From: Bacteroidales bacterium | GTDB taxonomy: Bacteria > Bacteroidota > Bacteroidia > Bacteroidales > UBA932 | Direction: 5' to 3' | NCBI GenBank assembly: GCA_024398105.1 | Contig: JAKSJP010000026.1 | Span: forward strand, 1 to 36,767 | DNA: 36,767 nucleotides | Shown here: piece by piece, positions 15,530 through 26,048 of the stretch | How positions within the stretch are numbered: position 1 is the stretch's first letter | Layout: each line of letters begins with the position of its first letter | The notes under the pieces: model-generated | The model's input: the letters and a program-made list of their open reading frames with translations, nothing else | What the model was told of the DNA's origin: nothing | Databases searched by the model: none | Made by a program: the position numbers and the translations under genes

Positions 15530-16657
15530 ATGGAAGATCCGAGGGCATTGCTGAAATCGCGTCAGAAGAAGGCGTCGAAAGGTAAGAAGAAGGGAACGAC
15601 CTTCTTCGGAATTACCGCGCGTACTCTGATGATGGCAGCGGCAGGCCTTCTCGTCCTGACCTACCTTTCAGTCTTCTTCAATCCGGCCAAGGCCTGGGTG
15701 ATGACGATCATCGGACTGGCTTTCGCACCTGCAGCCGCATTGAACCTGTTCCTGCTCCTGTGGTCTATAGCCCGCCGCTCAAAGGCGGTGCTGATTCCGC
15801 TTGTCGCGCTTCTCCCTTCGCTTATCGTCATCGGCAGATACTTCCAGTTCAAGGACGGAGGTGCAGAGGACAACGGCAATGCCGTGACTGTCGTATCCTA
15901 TAATGTCGGGCGCTTCGCATCCTCTGCCAAGAGGCTCGGGGTGAAGAGTCAGCAGGAATGTGCCGACTCTGTGGTGAAGTATCTCAAGAGCCTGGATGCT
16001 GACATCATCTGCCTCCAGGAATTCTATATGAAGGACGTGAACAAGGTCAAGAGCTACATGAAGGAGAACTTCAAGGGCTACGAGGCTGAGTACTATGTCT
16101 ATCCTGATGCCAAGGGCTGCTACGGCAACGTCACCCTCAGCAGGTACCATCTCCAGGACAAGGGAACACTTGACTTCGATGAGAGCGCAAACCTGGCAAT
16201 CTCGTGCGACTGCACAATCAACGGCACGAAGATGAGGATATACAACTGCCATTTCCAGAGCTACAGCATATCCCTCTCGCACATAGTCAAGAATATCCGT
16301 GGCAACTACAAGGAGACAATGAAATATGCCGAGGACAAGCTCCGCTACTCGATCGCCCTCAGGCCTAAGCAGGTCGACCTCGTGATGGACAACATCGAGG
16401 AATGTCCTGTCGAGTCGATCGTCGTGGGAGACTTCAACGACAATCCTACTTCCTACACCTACCATAGGCTCTGCCGTGGAAGGAAGGATACTTTCGTCGA
16501 TGCAGGAAAGGGGCCGGGCGCGACCTATGCCTATCTGTTCCCGTTCCTCAGACTCGACTATATACTCTATCCGAAGGACTGCTCGGCAGTCAGCCATAGA
16601 GTAGACAAGGTCCGCTGGTCGGACCACTATCCGATAATCTCGAAAATCAATATCTAA
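15530..16657 (+). CDS. Membrane-anchored endonuclease/exonuclease/phosphatase family protein
   Basis: 375 residues. A basic N-terminus (KSRQKKASKGKKKG) and three membrane helices (about 31-50, 57-80, 87-103) precede a complete EEP domain. Catalytic residues seen are Asn125 (VSYNVGRF), Glu164 (CLQEFY), His241 (NCHFQS), Asp301 and Asn303 (GDFNDNP), and Asp365 with His366 (SDHYPI). The fold covers DNase I-like nucleases and inositol- or sphingomyelin-type phosphodiesterases; with this topology the domain probably faces the periplasm. The substrate is unknown. It starts 2 bases after the rhomboid gene. Confidence 0.85.
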   Translation: MEDPRALLKSRQKKASKGKKKGTTFFGITARTLMMAAAGLLVLTYLSVFFNPAKAWVMTIIGLAFAPAAALNLFLLLWSIARRSKAVLIPLVALLPSLIVIGRYFQFKDGGAEDNGNAVTVVSYNVGRFASSAKRLGVKSQQECADSVVKYLKSLDADIICLQEFYMKDVNKVKSYMKENFKGYEAEYYVYPDAKGCYGNVTLSRYHLQDKGTLDFDESANLAISCDCTINGTKMRIYNCHFQSYSISLSHIVKNIRGNYKETMKYAEDKLRYSIALRPKQVDLVMDNIEECPVESIVVGDFNDNPTSYTYHRLCRGRKDTFVDAGKGPGATYAYLFPFLRLDYILYPKDCSAVSHRVDKVRWSDHYPIISKINI

Positions 16658-16660
16658 GAT

Positions 16661-17284
16661 ATGAGAAAACCTGTCAACGAAATCCTTGCCGAAGCGGTCA
16701 AGGTTCTCAGGGAAGGAGGAATCATCCTCTATCCTACCGACACGATCTGGGGAATAGGCTGCGACGCCACCAATCCGGAGGCCGTGGCCAAGGTCTATGA
16801 GATCAAGAAGCGCTCAGACAGCAAGTCGCTCGTACTTCTGGCTGACAGCCTTGACATGGTCGGAAAATATGTCAAGGAGATCCCGGACATCGCCATCCAG
16901 CTTGTCGAGGTCAATGACAAGCCTATGACCTTGATCTATCCTGGCGCCTTCGCGGGAAAGAAGCCTGCCGAGGGAGAGAAGGCTGTCGCAGACAGGCACT
17001 ATCTGGCATGGAACACCGTCGCAGAAGACGGCACCGTCGGAATCAGGGTGCCTTTGATGGATTTCTGCAGGAACCTCTGCTACAAGCTCGGAAGGCCTGT
17101 CGTGTCGACATCTGCGAACATCTCCGGCGAACCTTCCCCACAGGAGTTCAGCGACATCCCGGAGGAAATCGTGAAGGCGGTGGACTATGTCGTCGAACCA
17201 TATCTTGAGAAGGAATCTACCGGCAGCGCATCCCAGATCCTGAAGGTCGGCCTGCGCGGCGAAATCGAGATCATAAGAAGCTAG
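16661..17284 (+). CDS. tsaC: L-threonylcarbamoyladenylate synthase (YrdC/Sua5)
   Basis: 207 residues. It makes threonylcarbamoyl-AMP from threonine, bicarbonate and ATP for t6A37 modification of ANN-decoding tRNAs. Visible YrdC marks are YPTDTIWGIGCDA, the KKRSDSKSLVLL basic loop, GTVGIRVPL and STSANISGEPSP. It lacks the extra C-terminal Sua5 domain, so the short TsaC form is the better name. It is in the dense mutL-dacB cluster. Confidence 0.92.
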   Translation: MRKPVNEILAEAVKVLREGGIILYPTDTIWGIGCDATNPEAVAKVYEIKKRSDSKSLVLLADSLDMVGKYVKEIPDIAIQLVEVNDKPMTLIYPGAFAGKKPAEGEKAVADRHYLAWNTVAEDGTVGIRVPLMDFCRNLCYKLGRPVVSTSANISGEPSPQEFSDIPEEIVKAVDYVVEPYLEKESTGSASQILKVGLRGEIEIIRS

Positions 17285-17288
17285 GACC

Positions 17289-18005
17289 ATGGAGATTTTC
17301 TACGCCAGTGAAGTCAGCGGCAGTCTCTGCATCCTCGATGCCGAGGAGTCTGCCCATGCCGTGAAAGTGCTCAGGCATCGCACCGGCGATGAGATATGCA
17401 CGATCGACGGAGAAGGTACCATGTACCGTTGCCGCCTTGTCGACGATTCTCCGAAAGGAGCGTCTGCGACGATCGAGGAGAGCTTTCCTCAGTGGGGCTC
17501 GCATCCGTATGACCTGACTCTCGCGGTCTGCCCGACCAAGAACAACGACCGTTTCGAGTGGTTCGCGGAGAAGGCGACCGAGGTCGGGGTGGATACTATA
17601 GTACCGGTGATCGGCGACCGTTCGGAGCGCAAGGTCTATAAGACGGAGAGGCTCCGCAAGATAGTGCTCTCGGCTACCAAGCAGTCCCTGAAGGCGAAGC
17701 TTGCCGCCGCTGAGGAGCCGATGAGCGTAAAGCAGTTCATCAAGGAAGCCCCGGCAGACGCACTCAAGCTGATCGCGTACTGTTTCGAGGGAGAGAAGGA
17801 GAAAGTCACCATCAAGTCGGCCCTTGACAGCTATGAAGGCAGCAGGATCGTGGTGATGATCGGTCCGGAAGGCGATTTCTCTCCGGAGGAGGCCCGCCTT
17901 GCGATTGAGAACGGATTCATTCCGGTAAGCCTTGGGAATTCAAGGCTGCGTACTGAGACCGCCGGCGTGACGGCAGCTGAGGCAGTCTATTTCAGATATA
18001 TGTAG
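17289..18005 (+). CDS. rsmE: 16S rRNA (uracil-1498-N3)-methyltransferase RsmE
   Basis: 238 residues, matching RsmE length. An N-terminal PUA-like part (EESAHAVKVLRHRTGDEI) is followed by a SPOUT methyltransferase domain whose SAM knot reads MIGPEGDFSPEEARLA and SLGNSRLRTETAG. KATEVGVDTIVPV is also typical. It methylates U1498 near the ribosomal decoding site. A GGTACCATGT near-copy of the decamer lies at 17415. Confidence 0.93.
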   Translation: MEIFYASEVSGSLCILDAEESAHAVKVLRHRTGDEICTIDGEGTMYRCRLVDDSPKGASATIEESFPQWGSHPYDLTLAVCPTKNNDRFEWFAEKATEVGVDTIVPVIGDRSERKVYKTERLRKIVLSATKQSLKAKLAAAEEPMSVKQFIKEAPADALKLIAYCFEGEKEKVTIKSALDSYEGSRIVVMIGPEGDFSPEEARLAIENGFIPVSLGNSRLRTETAGVTAAEAVYFRYM

Positions 18006-18008
18006 AAT

Positions 18009-18500
18009 ATGTACATCGGAGTCATTTCAGATACCCACGGAGTGTTCAGCGACGAGTTCAAGGAGTTCTTCGAACCGGTCGACGAGATATGGCATGCAGG
18101 CGATTTCGGAGGTAATATAGACTTTGTCCACCAGATATCGGCATTCAAGCCGCTGGTCGGGGTCTATGGCAACTGCGATGCGCAGGAAATCCGTTTCGAG
18201 TGCCCGCTGGTCCAGCTTTTCAACTGTGAGGACCTGAAGATACTGATGACCCATATCGGAGGTTACCCGGGAAAGTATCCTCTGAATGTCAGGGCGATGA
18301 TCGATGCGCATCATCCGGATATCTTTGTCTGCGGACATTCGCATATCCTCAAGGTGATGAATGACAGGGAACACAATCTCCTCGCGATCAATCCAGGTGC
18401 GGCCGGCCTCCAGGGCTGGCAGATCGAGAGGACCGCGTTGAGGTTCCACATTGACGGGAAGGACATACACGACATGGAAGTCTTCAGGCTTCCGCGTTAG
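18009..18500 (+). CDS. YfcE/MJ0936-type metallophosphoesterase
   Basis: 163 residues. The dinuclear-metal calcineurin-like site is complete: SDTHG near the start, HAGDFGG, GNCDA, MTHIGGYPG and CGHSH. Small proteins of this type hydrolyse phosphodiesters in vitro; the physiological substrate is generally unclear. It lies 3 bases after rsmE. Confidence 0.9.
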   Translation: MYIGVISDTHGVFSDEFKEFFEPVDEIWHAGDFGGNIDFVHQISAFKPLVGVYGNCDAQEIRFECPLVQLFNCEDLKILMTHIGGYPGKYPLNVRAMIDAHHPDIFVCGHSHILKVMNDREHNLLAINPGAAGLQGWQIERTALRFHIDGKDIHDMEVFRLPR

Positions 18501-18527
18501 TCACATGAAGGCGTCAGGCCTATAATA

Positions 18528-19904
18528 ATGAACGCTATGGCAGTGAACAAGGAAAAGACAGTATGGTTCTGCAGCAACTGCGGAAACGAATACTCCAAGT
18601 GGATGGGCAAGTGCCCTGCCTGCGGGGAGTGGAATACTATGGTGGAGAAGACGGTGGCGACGGGAAAACCTAAGCACAACGCCGTGGCGGCAGCGGCTTC
18701 GCAGGGCCGTGTGCCTCAGAAACTCAATGAGATCGGCTCGGCACAGGAGAACCGTTTCTCTCTAGGAATGGGCGAACTTGATCGTCTCCTCGGCGGCGGT
18801 CTTGTCGAAGGCTCGCTCGTGCTTATCGGCGGCGAACCTGGCATCGGAAAGTCGACATTGTCCCTCCAGATACCTCTCGGATGCAATCTCAGGACCTTGT
18901 ATGTGTCCGGAGAGGAAAGCCCCAGGCAGGTCAAGATGAGGGCCGACCGACTTGGCGGCGACAACGGCAACTGCGAGATCTACAGCGAGACCCTGATGGA
19001 GAACATCATCGCCCAGGCCCAGGAGATGAGACCTCAGCTGATGATCGTGGACTCCGTCCAGACGATGTACTCGCAGAACGTAGACTCTTCCGCAGGCTCC
19101 GTCTCGCAGATCAAGGAAGTCACATCGATGCTCCTCCATTTCGCGAAGTCCAGCGGCATCCCTGTGATCCTTATCGGCCACATCACCAAGGACGGCTACA
19201 TCGCCGGTCCTAAGATACTTGAACACATAGTCGATGTCGTACTCCAGTTCGAAGGCGACGACAAAGGCTCATACAGGATACTCCGCAGCATCAAGAACCG
19301 TTTCGGATCGACTTCCGAACTCGCGGTCTTCGAGATGACAGGCACGGGCCTGCGCGAGGTCACCAATCCTTCCGAGATGCTTATGCCTATGCACGAGCAG
19401 GGGCTCAGCGGAACGGCCATCGCCGTGATGCTCGACGGTCTGCGTCCGTTCCTCTTCGAGGTCCAGGCCCTTGTCAGCACGGCTGCCTATGGTACCGCAC
19501 AGCGAAGTGCCACCGGTTTCGACGTCCGCAGGCTGAACATGCTGCTTGCCGTCCTCGAGAAGAGAGCCGGCTTCAAGCTCACCATGAAGGACGTCTTCCT
19601 CAACATGGCCGGCGGCCTCCGCATAACCGAACCGGCCTGCGACCTTGCTGTCGTCGCGGCTGTCCTTTCTTCGACCTTCGACTTTGCTCTGCCGTCTGAC
19701 ATCTGCTTCGCCGGCGAGGTCGGCCTGAGTGGCGAAATCCGTCCGGTAAGCCAGATGGACCGCAGGATCATGGAGGCCGAAAGGCTTGGTTTCAGGAAGA
19801 TCTTCGTCTCGAAGTATTCTTCCCTTGACAAAAGCGCGGCCGGCTCGATAGAAGTAGTCAGGGTCGCTGACATCCCTGCACTCGTAAAGTCAATTTTCAG
19901 ATAA
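18528..19904 (+). CDS. radA: DNA repair protein RadA
   Basis: 458 residues. It has an N-terminal C4 zinc finger (Cys15, Cys18, Cys29, Cys32), a RecA-like ATPase with Walker A GEPGIGKST (103-111), the RadA-specific KNRFG motif, and a C-terminal Lon-protease-like domain (AGGLRITEPACDLAV, then CFAGEVGLSGEIRPV). It promotes branch migration in recombination. The start could also be the ATG at 18537, giving MAVNKEKT; the two cannot be separated by sequence. 27 bases separate it from the phosphoesterase. Confidence 0.95.
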   Translation: MNAMAVNKEKTVWFCSNCGNEYSKWMGKCPACGEWNTMVEKTVATGKPKHNAVAAAASQGRVPQKLNEIGSAQENRFSLGMGELDRLLGGGLVEGSLVLIGGEPGIGKSTLSLQIPLGCNLRTLYVSGEESPRQVKMRADRLGGDNGNCEIYSETLMENIIAQAQEMRPQLMIVDSVQTMYSQNVDSSAGSVSQIKEVTSMLLHFAKSSGIPVILIGHITKDGYIAGPKILEHIVDVVLQFEGDDKGSYRILRSIKNRFGSTSELAVFEMTGTGLREVTNPSEMLMPMHEQGLSGTAIAVMLDGLRPFLFEVQALVSTAAYGTAQRSATGFDVRRLNMLLAVLEKRAGFKLTMKDVFLNMAGGLRITEPACDLAVVAAVLSSTFDFALPSDICFAGEVGLSGEIRPVSQMDRRIMEAERLGFRKIFVSKYSSLDKSAAGSIEVVRVADIPALVKSIFR

Positions 19905-19907
19905 GCC

Positions 19908-21419
19908 ATGAGAATCCTCGCTACAATCCTTCTTGCTGTCCTGATTGCCTTTCCATCTGCGGCCCAGCCTGCCAGACAGACTGAGGCTCAGGACTATATC
20001 AAGGCCATACTGGCGACTGAACCTCTTCGCTCCGCCCAGCTTGGAGTCAAGGCACAGAAAGTCAGCGGGGAAGTGATAGCCGAGATCGACAGCCATAAGA
20101 AACTTGTCCCGGCGTCCAATGTCAAGCTCATCACGACAGGATCCGCGATGGCAGAGCTTGGCGACGGCTTCCAGTTCGAGACGACCCTTGCCTACAATGG
20201 AACGATAGAAGAAGGCATCCTCAAGGGCGATCTCTATATAGTCGGTGGCGGAGACCCGACTCTTGCCTCGAAGGACTCCATCGCGGTGACAGCCGAGTCG
20301 CTTTTCTCGCAGTGGAGATCCATCCTCTCAAAGGCGGGAATCAGGAAGATCGAAGGTAACATAGTCGGAGACGGAAGATATTTCGACGGCGAAAAGGAAC
20401 TCTCGTCCTGGCTTTACGAGGACATCGGCACTTACTATGGTACCGGCGCTGACGGCCTGTGCTTCTATCGCAACATACAGGACTTCAACGTCTCACCGGG
20501 CCCATCGGTAGGATCTCCGGTCAAGGTGGCTCCAAGCTATCCGAAGGTACCATGGATGCAGTTCACCTACAACTGCTCGACAGGCATCAAGGGCAGCGGC
20601 GACAAACTCTATCTCTATACGACAGATGTCGCTCCTGTCGCTGAACTGAGAGGCACTTTCGCCGTCGACAGAAAGACCAAGAAACTCGAGACCAGCAACA
20701 AGTTCGGAGCCTATACCTGCGCGTGGATGTTCCGTGAGAATCTTGTCGCAAATGGCATCCCGGTCAGCGGAAGCGCGGCCGACATAGATGCATTGGGCAA
20801 GGTGCGCACGTCCCTTGACCCTGTGACCGTCACTGTGAAAGCCCTGGAGCAGAGCTCTCTCAAGACAATTGGCTCCACCCAGTCTCCGACACTGCGCAGG
20901 ATCGCGTTCATCACCAACCAGCGCAGCGACAATTTCTACGCAGAGGCGATGTTCAGGATGCTGGGAAAGAAGAAAAAGGGCTCGGCGGACTATGCCAAGT
21001 GCGCGGTGGCCGAGACCGATGCCCTCAGGAGGCTCAGGCTTGATACGGAGAACGGAATCTCCATCGTCGACGGCAGCGGCCTTTCCAGGAAGAATCTCGT
21101 GTCGCCTGCCTTCTTCTGCGATTTCCTCAAGGCTATGCTTGATACCCCTGTGTGCGAGTCCTTCGTGAACTCGCTCCCGCAGCCAGGGAAAGGTACTCAG
21201 GCGGGCAGGATGCAGGGAGAGGCGGCCGCTTCAAGGGTATATTACAAGAGCGGTTCCATGGATGGTGTGCGTTGCTACTCGGGCTATGTCGTCCCGTCTG
21301 ACGGAGGAAAGGAAGACACCATCGTCTTCTCGGTCATGGTGAATAATTACACCGGTCCTAGCTACAAGATACTCAGCCAGATAGACAAGCTGATCGCACT
21401 GATAGCCAAAGAGAACTAG
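19908..21419 (+). CDS. dacB: D-alanyl-D-alanine carboxypeptidase/endopeptidase (PBP4, DacB)
   Basis: 503 residues with a signal peptide (MRILATILLAVLIAFPSAAQ). It has the three class C penicillin-binding motifs: SNVK (Ser70, Lys73), SDN in NQRSDNFYAEA, and KSG in YYKSGSMDGVR. The long domain between the first two motifs is typical of PBP4. It acts in the periplasm on peptidoglycan cross-links and pentapeptide stems. It is the last gene of the mutL cluster, convergent with the deformylase homologue. It has a GGTACCATGG word at 20546 and a one-mismatch copy at 20435. Confidence 0.93.
   Translation: MRILATILLAVLIAFPSAAQPARQTEAQDYIKAILATEPLRSAQLGVKAQKVSGEVIAEIDSHKKLVPASNVKLITTGSAMAELGDGFQFETTLAYNGTIEEGILKGDLYIVGGGDPTLASKDSIAVTAESLFSQWRSILSKAGIRKIEGNIVGDGRYFDGEKELSSWLYEDIGTYYGTGADGLCFYRNIQDFNVSPGPSVGSPVKVAPSYPKVPWMQFTYNCSTGIKGSGDKLYLYTTDVAPVAELRGTFAVDRKTKKLETSNKFGAYTCAWMFRENLVANGIPVSGSAADIDALGKVRTSLDPVTVTVKALEQSSLKTIGSTQSPTLRRIAFITNQRSDNFYAEAMFRMLGKKKKGSADYAKCAVAETDALRRLRLDTENGISIVDGSGLSRKNLVSPAFFCDFLKAMLDTPVCESFVNSLPQPGKGTQAGRMQGEAAASRVYYKSGSMDGVRCYSGYVVPSDGGKEDTIVFSVMVNNYTGPSYKILSQIDKLIALIAKEN
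20546..20555 (+). repeat. GGTACCATGG motif, copy 5
   Basis: Exact copy inside dacB, read as Val-Pro-Trp. Confidence 0.8.
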
Positions 21420-21446
21420 TGGCAGTTGGCGGAAACCGCCTGCCGG

Positions 21447-22184
21447 CTATTCAGAGCCGGTCTTCCTGATGATCCTGGCAATCCATTCAGGCTTCTCGTA
21501 CAGACCTTTTTCCTTGTAAGGCCTGCGGTCTTCCATCCAGCTTTCATTCACATAGACAGAATCAGCCTTGTCGGTATAGAGTACGCCGTCGAGGTGGTCG
21601 CACTCGTGCTGGAAGATGATGGCAGTGTAGCCGCTGATATGTTCGGTGACTTCAGACAGAGACCTCGGGTCCTTGTAGGAGATGACCACATTGCTGTATC
21701 TTGGGACATTTCCGCGCAAAGGTGCGACAGAAAGGCAACCTTCGGGGCCTAGGCTTACTTCGCCATAGAGAGAATCGATATGGATGTTTGCATAGACTTC
21801 GTAAGGCTCGTTCTCCTTGTCCATCCTGCAGACGGCAATCACTCTGTGGTTGATGCCGACCTGGGGGCCTGCGATGCCGACTCCGCCCTGCTGGTCGGAC
21901 TGGACTGTCGCAAGCATCTTGCTGGCCAGGGTAGTGAATTCAGGAGACTTGAGCTGCCAGTCTGTAAAGTCGTAGGACTTCTTCCTCAGGACAAGCGAAT
22001 CCTCCCGGTCAGCTACGTCGAGGACATACATCACGCTCCCGGACTTGTGGATGATTCTCTTTTCGCCCCTTGACAGGAATCTCTGTCCTGTGGCAGGGAT
22101 GCCCATGTAGAGTGCTATCGCTACGACTGCCGCGATGAGGACAATGCCTGAGATTGAGTTGTTTTTCGATTTCTTCTGGTTCAT
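21447..22184 (-). CDS. Membrane-anchored peptide deformylase homologue
   Basis: 245 residues against about 160-190 for ordinary deformylases. Residues 12-29 form a hydrophobic helix preceded by a basic stretch (MNQKKSKNNS). The C-terminal 160 residues carry the deformylase signatures GIAGPQVG (usually GIAAPQ), EGCLS with Cys150, and HECDH with His193, Glu194 and His197. All metal ligands and the catalytic Glu are present. With this anchor the domain would sit in the periplasm, unless the helix is inverted, so cytosolic N-formyl-Met removal is doubtful. It may be a divergent paralogue; a normal def gene is expected elsewhere. A hairpin ends 17 bases before its ATG. Confidence 0.8.
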   Translation of the reverse strand: MNQKKSKNNSISGIVLIAAVVAIALYMGIPATGQRFLSRGEKRIIHKSGSVMYVLDVADREDSLVLRKKSYDFTDWQLKSPEFTTLASKMLATVQSDQQGGVGIAGPQVGINHRVIAVCRMDKENEPYEVYANIHIDSLYGEVSLGPEGCLSVAPLRGNVPRYSNVVISYKDPRSLSEVTEHISGYTAIIFQHECDHLDGVLYTDKADSVYVNESWMEDRRPYKEKGLYEKPEWIARIIRKTGSE

Positions 22185-22201
22185 GGTCTGCGCTTAAACA
22201 A

Positions 22202-22248
22202 TTTTTCGCCCTGCCACCCGGAAAAACATAAGGTGGTAGGGCGAAAAA
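22202..22248 (-). terminator. Terminator of the 92-aa gene
   Basis: TTTTTCGCCCTGCCACC (22202-22218) and GGTGGTAGGGCGAAAAA (22232-22248) form a 17-bp stem with one G/T mismatch and T-runs on both strands. It follows the 92-aa gene and ends 18 bases before the deformylase ATG, so it may also act as an attenuator. Confidence 0.75.
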
Positions 22249-22267
22249 TATGTCGTTAGTCCGGGAA

Positions 22268-22546
22268 TTACTTCTTGCTGATGACGATCGAGCTGAGCTT
22301 CTCGTAGAGAGCGTCAACCTTCTCGCACATCTCCTTGCGGAGACCTGCATAGTAAGCGGCCTTCTTGCCTTCTACAGACTCGTTAGCTGCATCCTTCATG
22401 TTGTTGTAGAGGTCGATAGCCTCCTCGATGACAGCTGCGACTTCGTCAGAAGCCTTATTAGGGTTGATGGCGAGGAAGAGAGTGCAATCGTCTACGAATT
22501 CGCCTACAAGGTATTCAACGTCTTTCTTGAAATCTCTGAGATTCAT
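22268..22546 (-). CDS. Small acidic helical protein, function unknown
   Basis: 92 residues, no signal peptide or membrane segment, predicted almost fully helical (DEVAAVIEEAIDLYNNMKDAANESVEGKKAAYYAGL). It resembles conserved Bacteroidales proteins of unknown function. Support for a real gene is strong: a full promoter at 22600-22570, a clean terminator at 22248-22202, and codon use biased like well-expressed genes. A cytosolic role is likely; nothing more can be said. Confidence 0.85.
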   Translation of the reverse strand: MNLRDFKKDVEYLVGEFVDDCTLFLAINPNKASDEVAAVIEEAIDLYNNMKDAANESVEGKKAAYYAGLRKEMCEKVDALYEKLSSIVISKK

Positions 22547-22569
22547 ATTGTGGTATTTTAAATGTTGCT

Positions 22570-22600
22570 CTAAGATAGGGATTTTTCTAAAGAAACCAAA
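22570..22600 (-). promoter_or_regulatory. Promoter of the 92-aa gene
   Basis: Minus-strand TTTG (22600-22597), a 19-base spacer and TATCTTAG (22577-22570) match the consensus at all but one base. The predicted start is about 22563, 17 bases before the ATG at 22546. Confidence 0.65.
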
Positions 22601-22614
22601 GGTTGAAGAGGAAA

Positions 22615-23496
22615 TCAGTCAAAAATTCTTCGTGCGAACAGGAAGTTGCTGAAATTCTCATAGCAGTCCGGGTCTCCTTCACGGATCGAGTTCACCCTGA
22701 CGAGCTGCGACGCATGGACCATATGGGCGTCGCCGATATATATTCCGACATGGCTTACCCTTCCGGTCTCATGGTTCCCGAAGAACAGCAGGTCACCAGG
22801 TTCGAGTTCCGCCAGGTCCACGGGCTTTCCCAGCCTGGCCTGTTGCGAGGCGTTCCTTGGCAGTACGCGTCCGTTCATCAGGGCGGCGTAGCTTGTCAGT
22901 CCGCTGCAGTCGAATCCCTTAGGGGAGTTTCCGCCCCAAAGGTATGGGACGCCTACGTACTTCAGGGCCTCTTTGACGACAGCCGCTCCGGTGCAGGCCT
23001 TGCCCGATGCCCATGCTGCCTCGCTCACGAGGTCCTTCTTCGACACCCAGCCCTCGCGCCCGCCCGGCGTCGAGACAGGGTACATGCCGTGGCGTACGGT
23101 ACCATGGTCCTTGTGCCCGTTGATGAGGATGTCGCCTCTGACGAGGTCGGAGACGGGGGTGGACCTGGTGCTTGGCTTGCTGTAGATGACTGAGGTCCTG
23201 GCGGTGCAGACCAGTTTGCCGGCACTTGGGAAAGCAGCCTCGCCGGAGTCCAGGCGGCTGAGAGCCATTTCGTTGACCCATGCCTTGTAGCCGTCTGGAG
23301 TGCTGACCTTCACCCAGTAGCGGTCGGTCTCGAGGATCTCGACTACCGTCCCCATCAGAGCCTGGGTGCCCATCTCGGCGGCGTAGTCAGGCTCCTCCCG
23401 CAGGTTGGCTACGGATATGTCGACCACTGCCTTGCCCTGTGCAAGGACTGAGAGGGATATCGTGATGAGGCCTATGGCCAGTATCAGTTTCTTCAT
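22615..23496 (-). CDS. Secreted SH3-NlpC/P60 cysteine peptidase
   Basis: 293 residues starting MKKLILAIGL with a signal peptide cleaved after SVLAQ. Two bacterial SH3-like domains (about 25-82 and 95-160) precede an NlpC/P60 domain with Cys197 (FDCSGLTSYAA), His249 (RVSHVGIYIG) and His261 (HMVHAS). This layout matches gamma-D-glutamyl-diamino-acid endopeptidases that trim peptidoglycan stem peptides. The frame is open 29 codons further upstream to 23583, but that part overlaps the radical SAM gene and lacks a signal, so ATG 23496 is chosen. It follows the radical SAM gene by 34 bases. A GGTACCATGG word lies at 23098. Confidence 0.92.
   Translation of the reverse strand: MKKLILAIGLITISLSVLAQGKAVVDISVANLREEPDYAAEMGTQALMGTVVEILETDRYWVKVSTPDGYKAWVNEMALSRLDSGEAAFPSAGKLVCTARTSVIYSKPSTRSTPVSDLVRGDILINGHKDHGTVRHGMYPVSTPGGREGWVSKKDLVSEAAWASGKACTGAAVVKEALKYVGVPYLWGGNSPKGFDCSGLTSYAALMNGRVLPRNASQQARLGKPVDLAELEPGDLLFFGNHETGRVSHVGIYIGDAHMVHASQLVRVNSIREGDPDCYENFSNFLFARRIFD
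23098..23107 (+). repeat. GGTACCATGG motif, copy 6
   Basis: Exact copy inside the minus-strand NlpC/P60 gene, opposite to the gene direction. The gene strand encodes His-Gly-Thr. Confidence 0.8.
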
Positions 23497-23530
23497 TGCT
23501 TTGTCTGTTATCGTGTCTGTGCCGGACGGC

Positions 23531-26048
<2,518 letters not shown>

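Noticed and set aside
15779-16627. 282-codon frame antisense to the EEP protein
   Set aside because: The EEP catalytic residues are all in the + frame; the antisense frame has none.
21421-21460. Terminator between dacB and the deformylase homologue
   Set aside because: GGCGG/CCGCC and CCGGCT/AGCCGG stems exist, but there is no T-run and they overlap the deformylase coding end.
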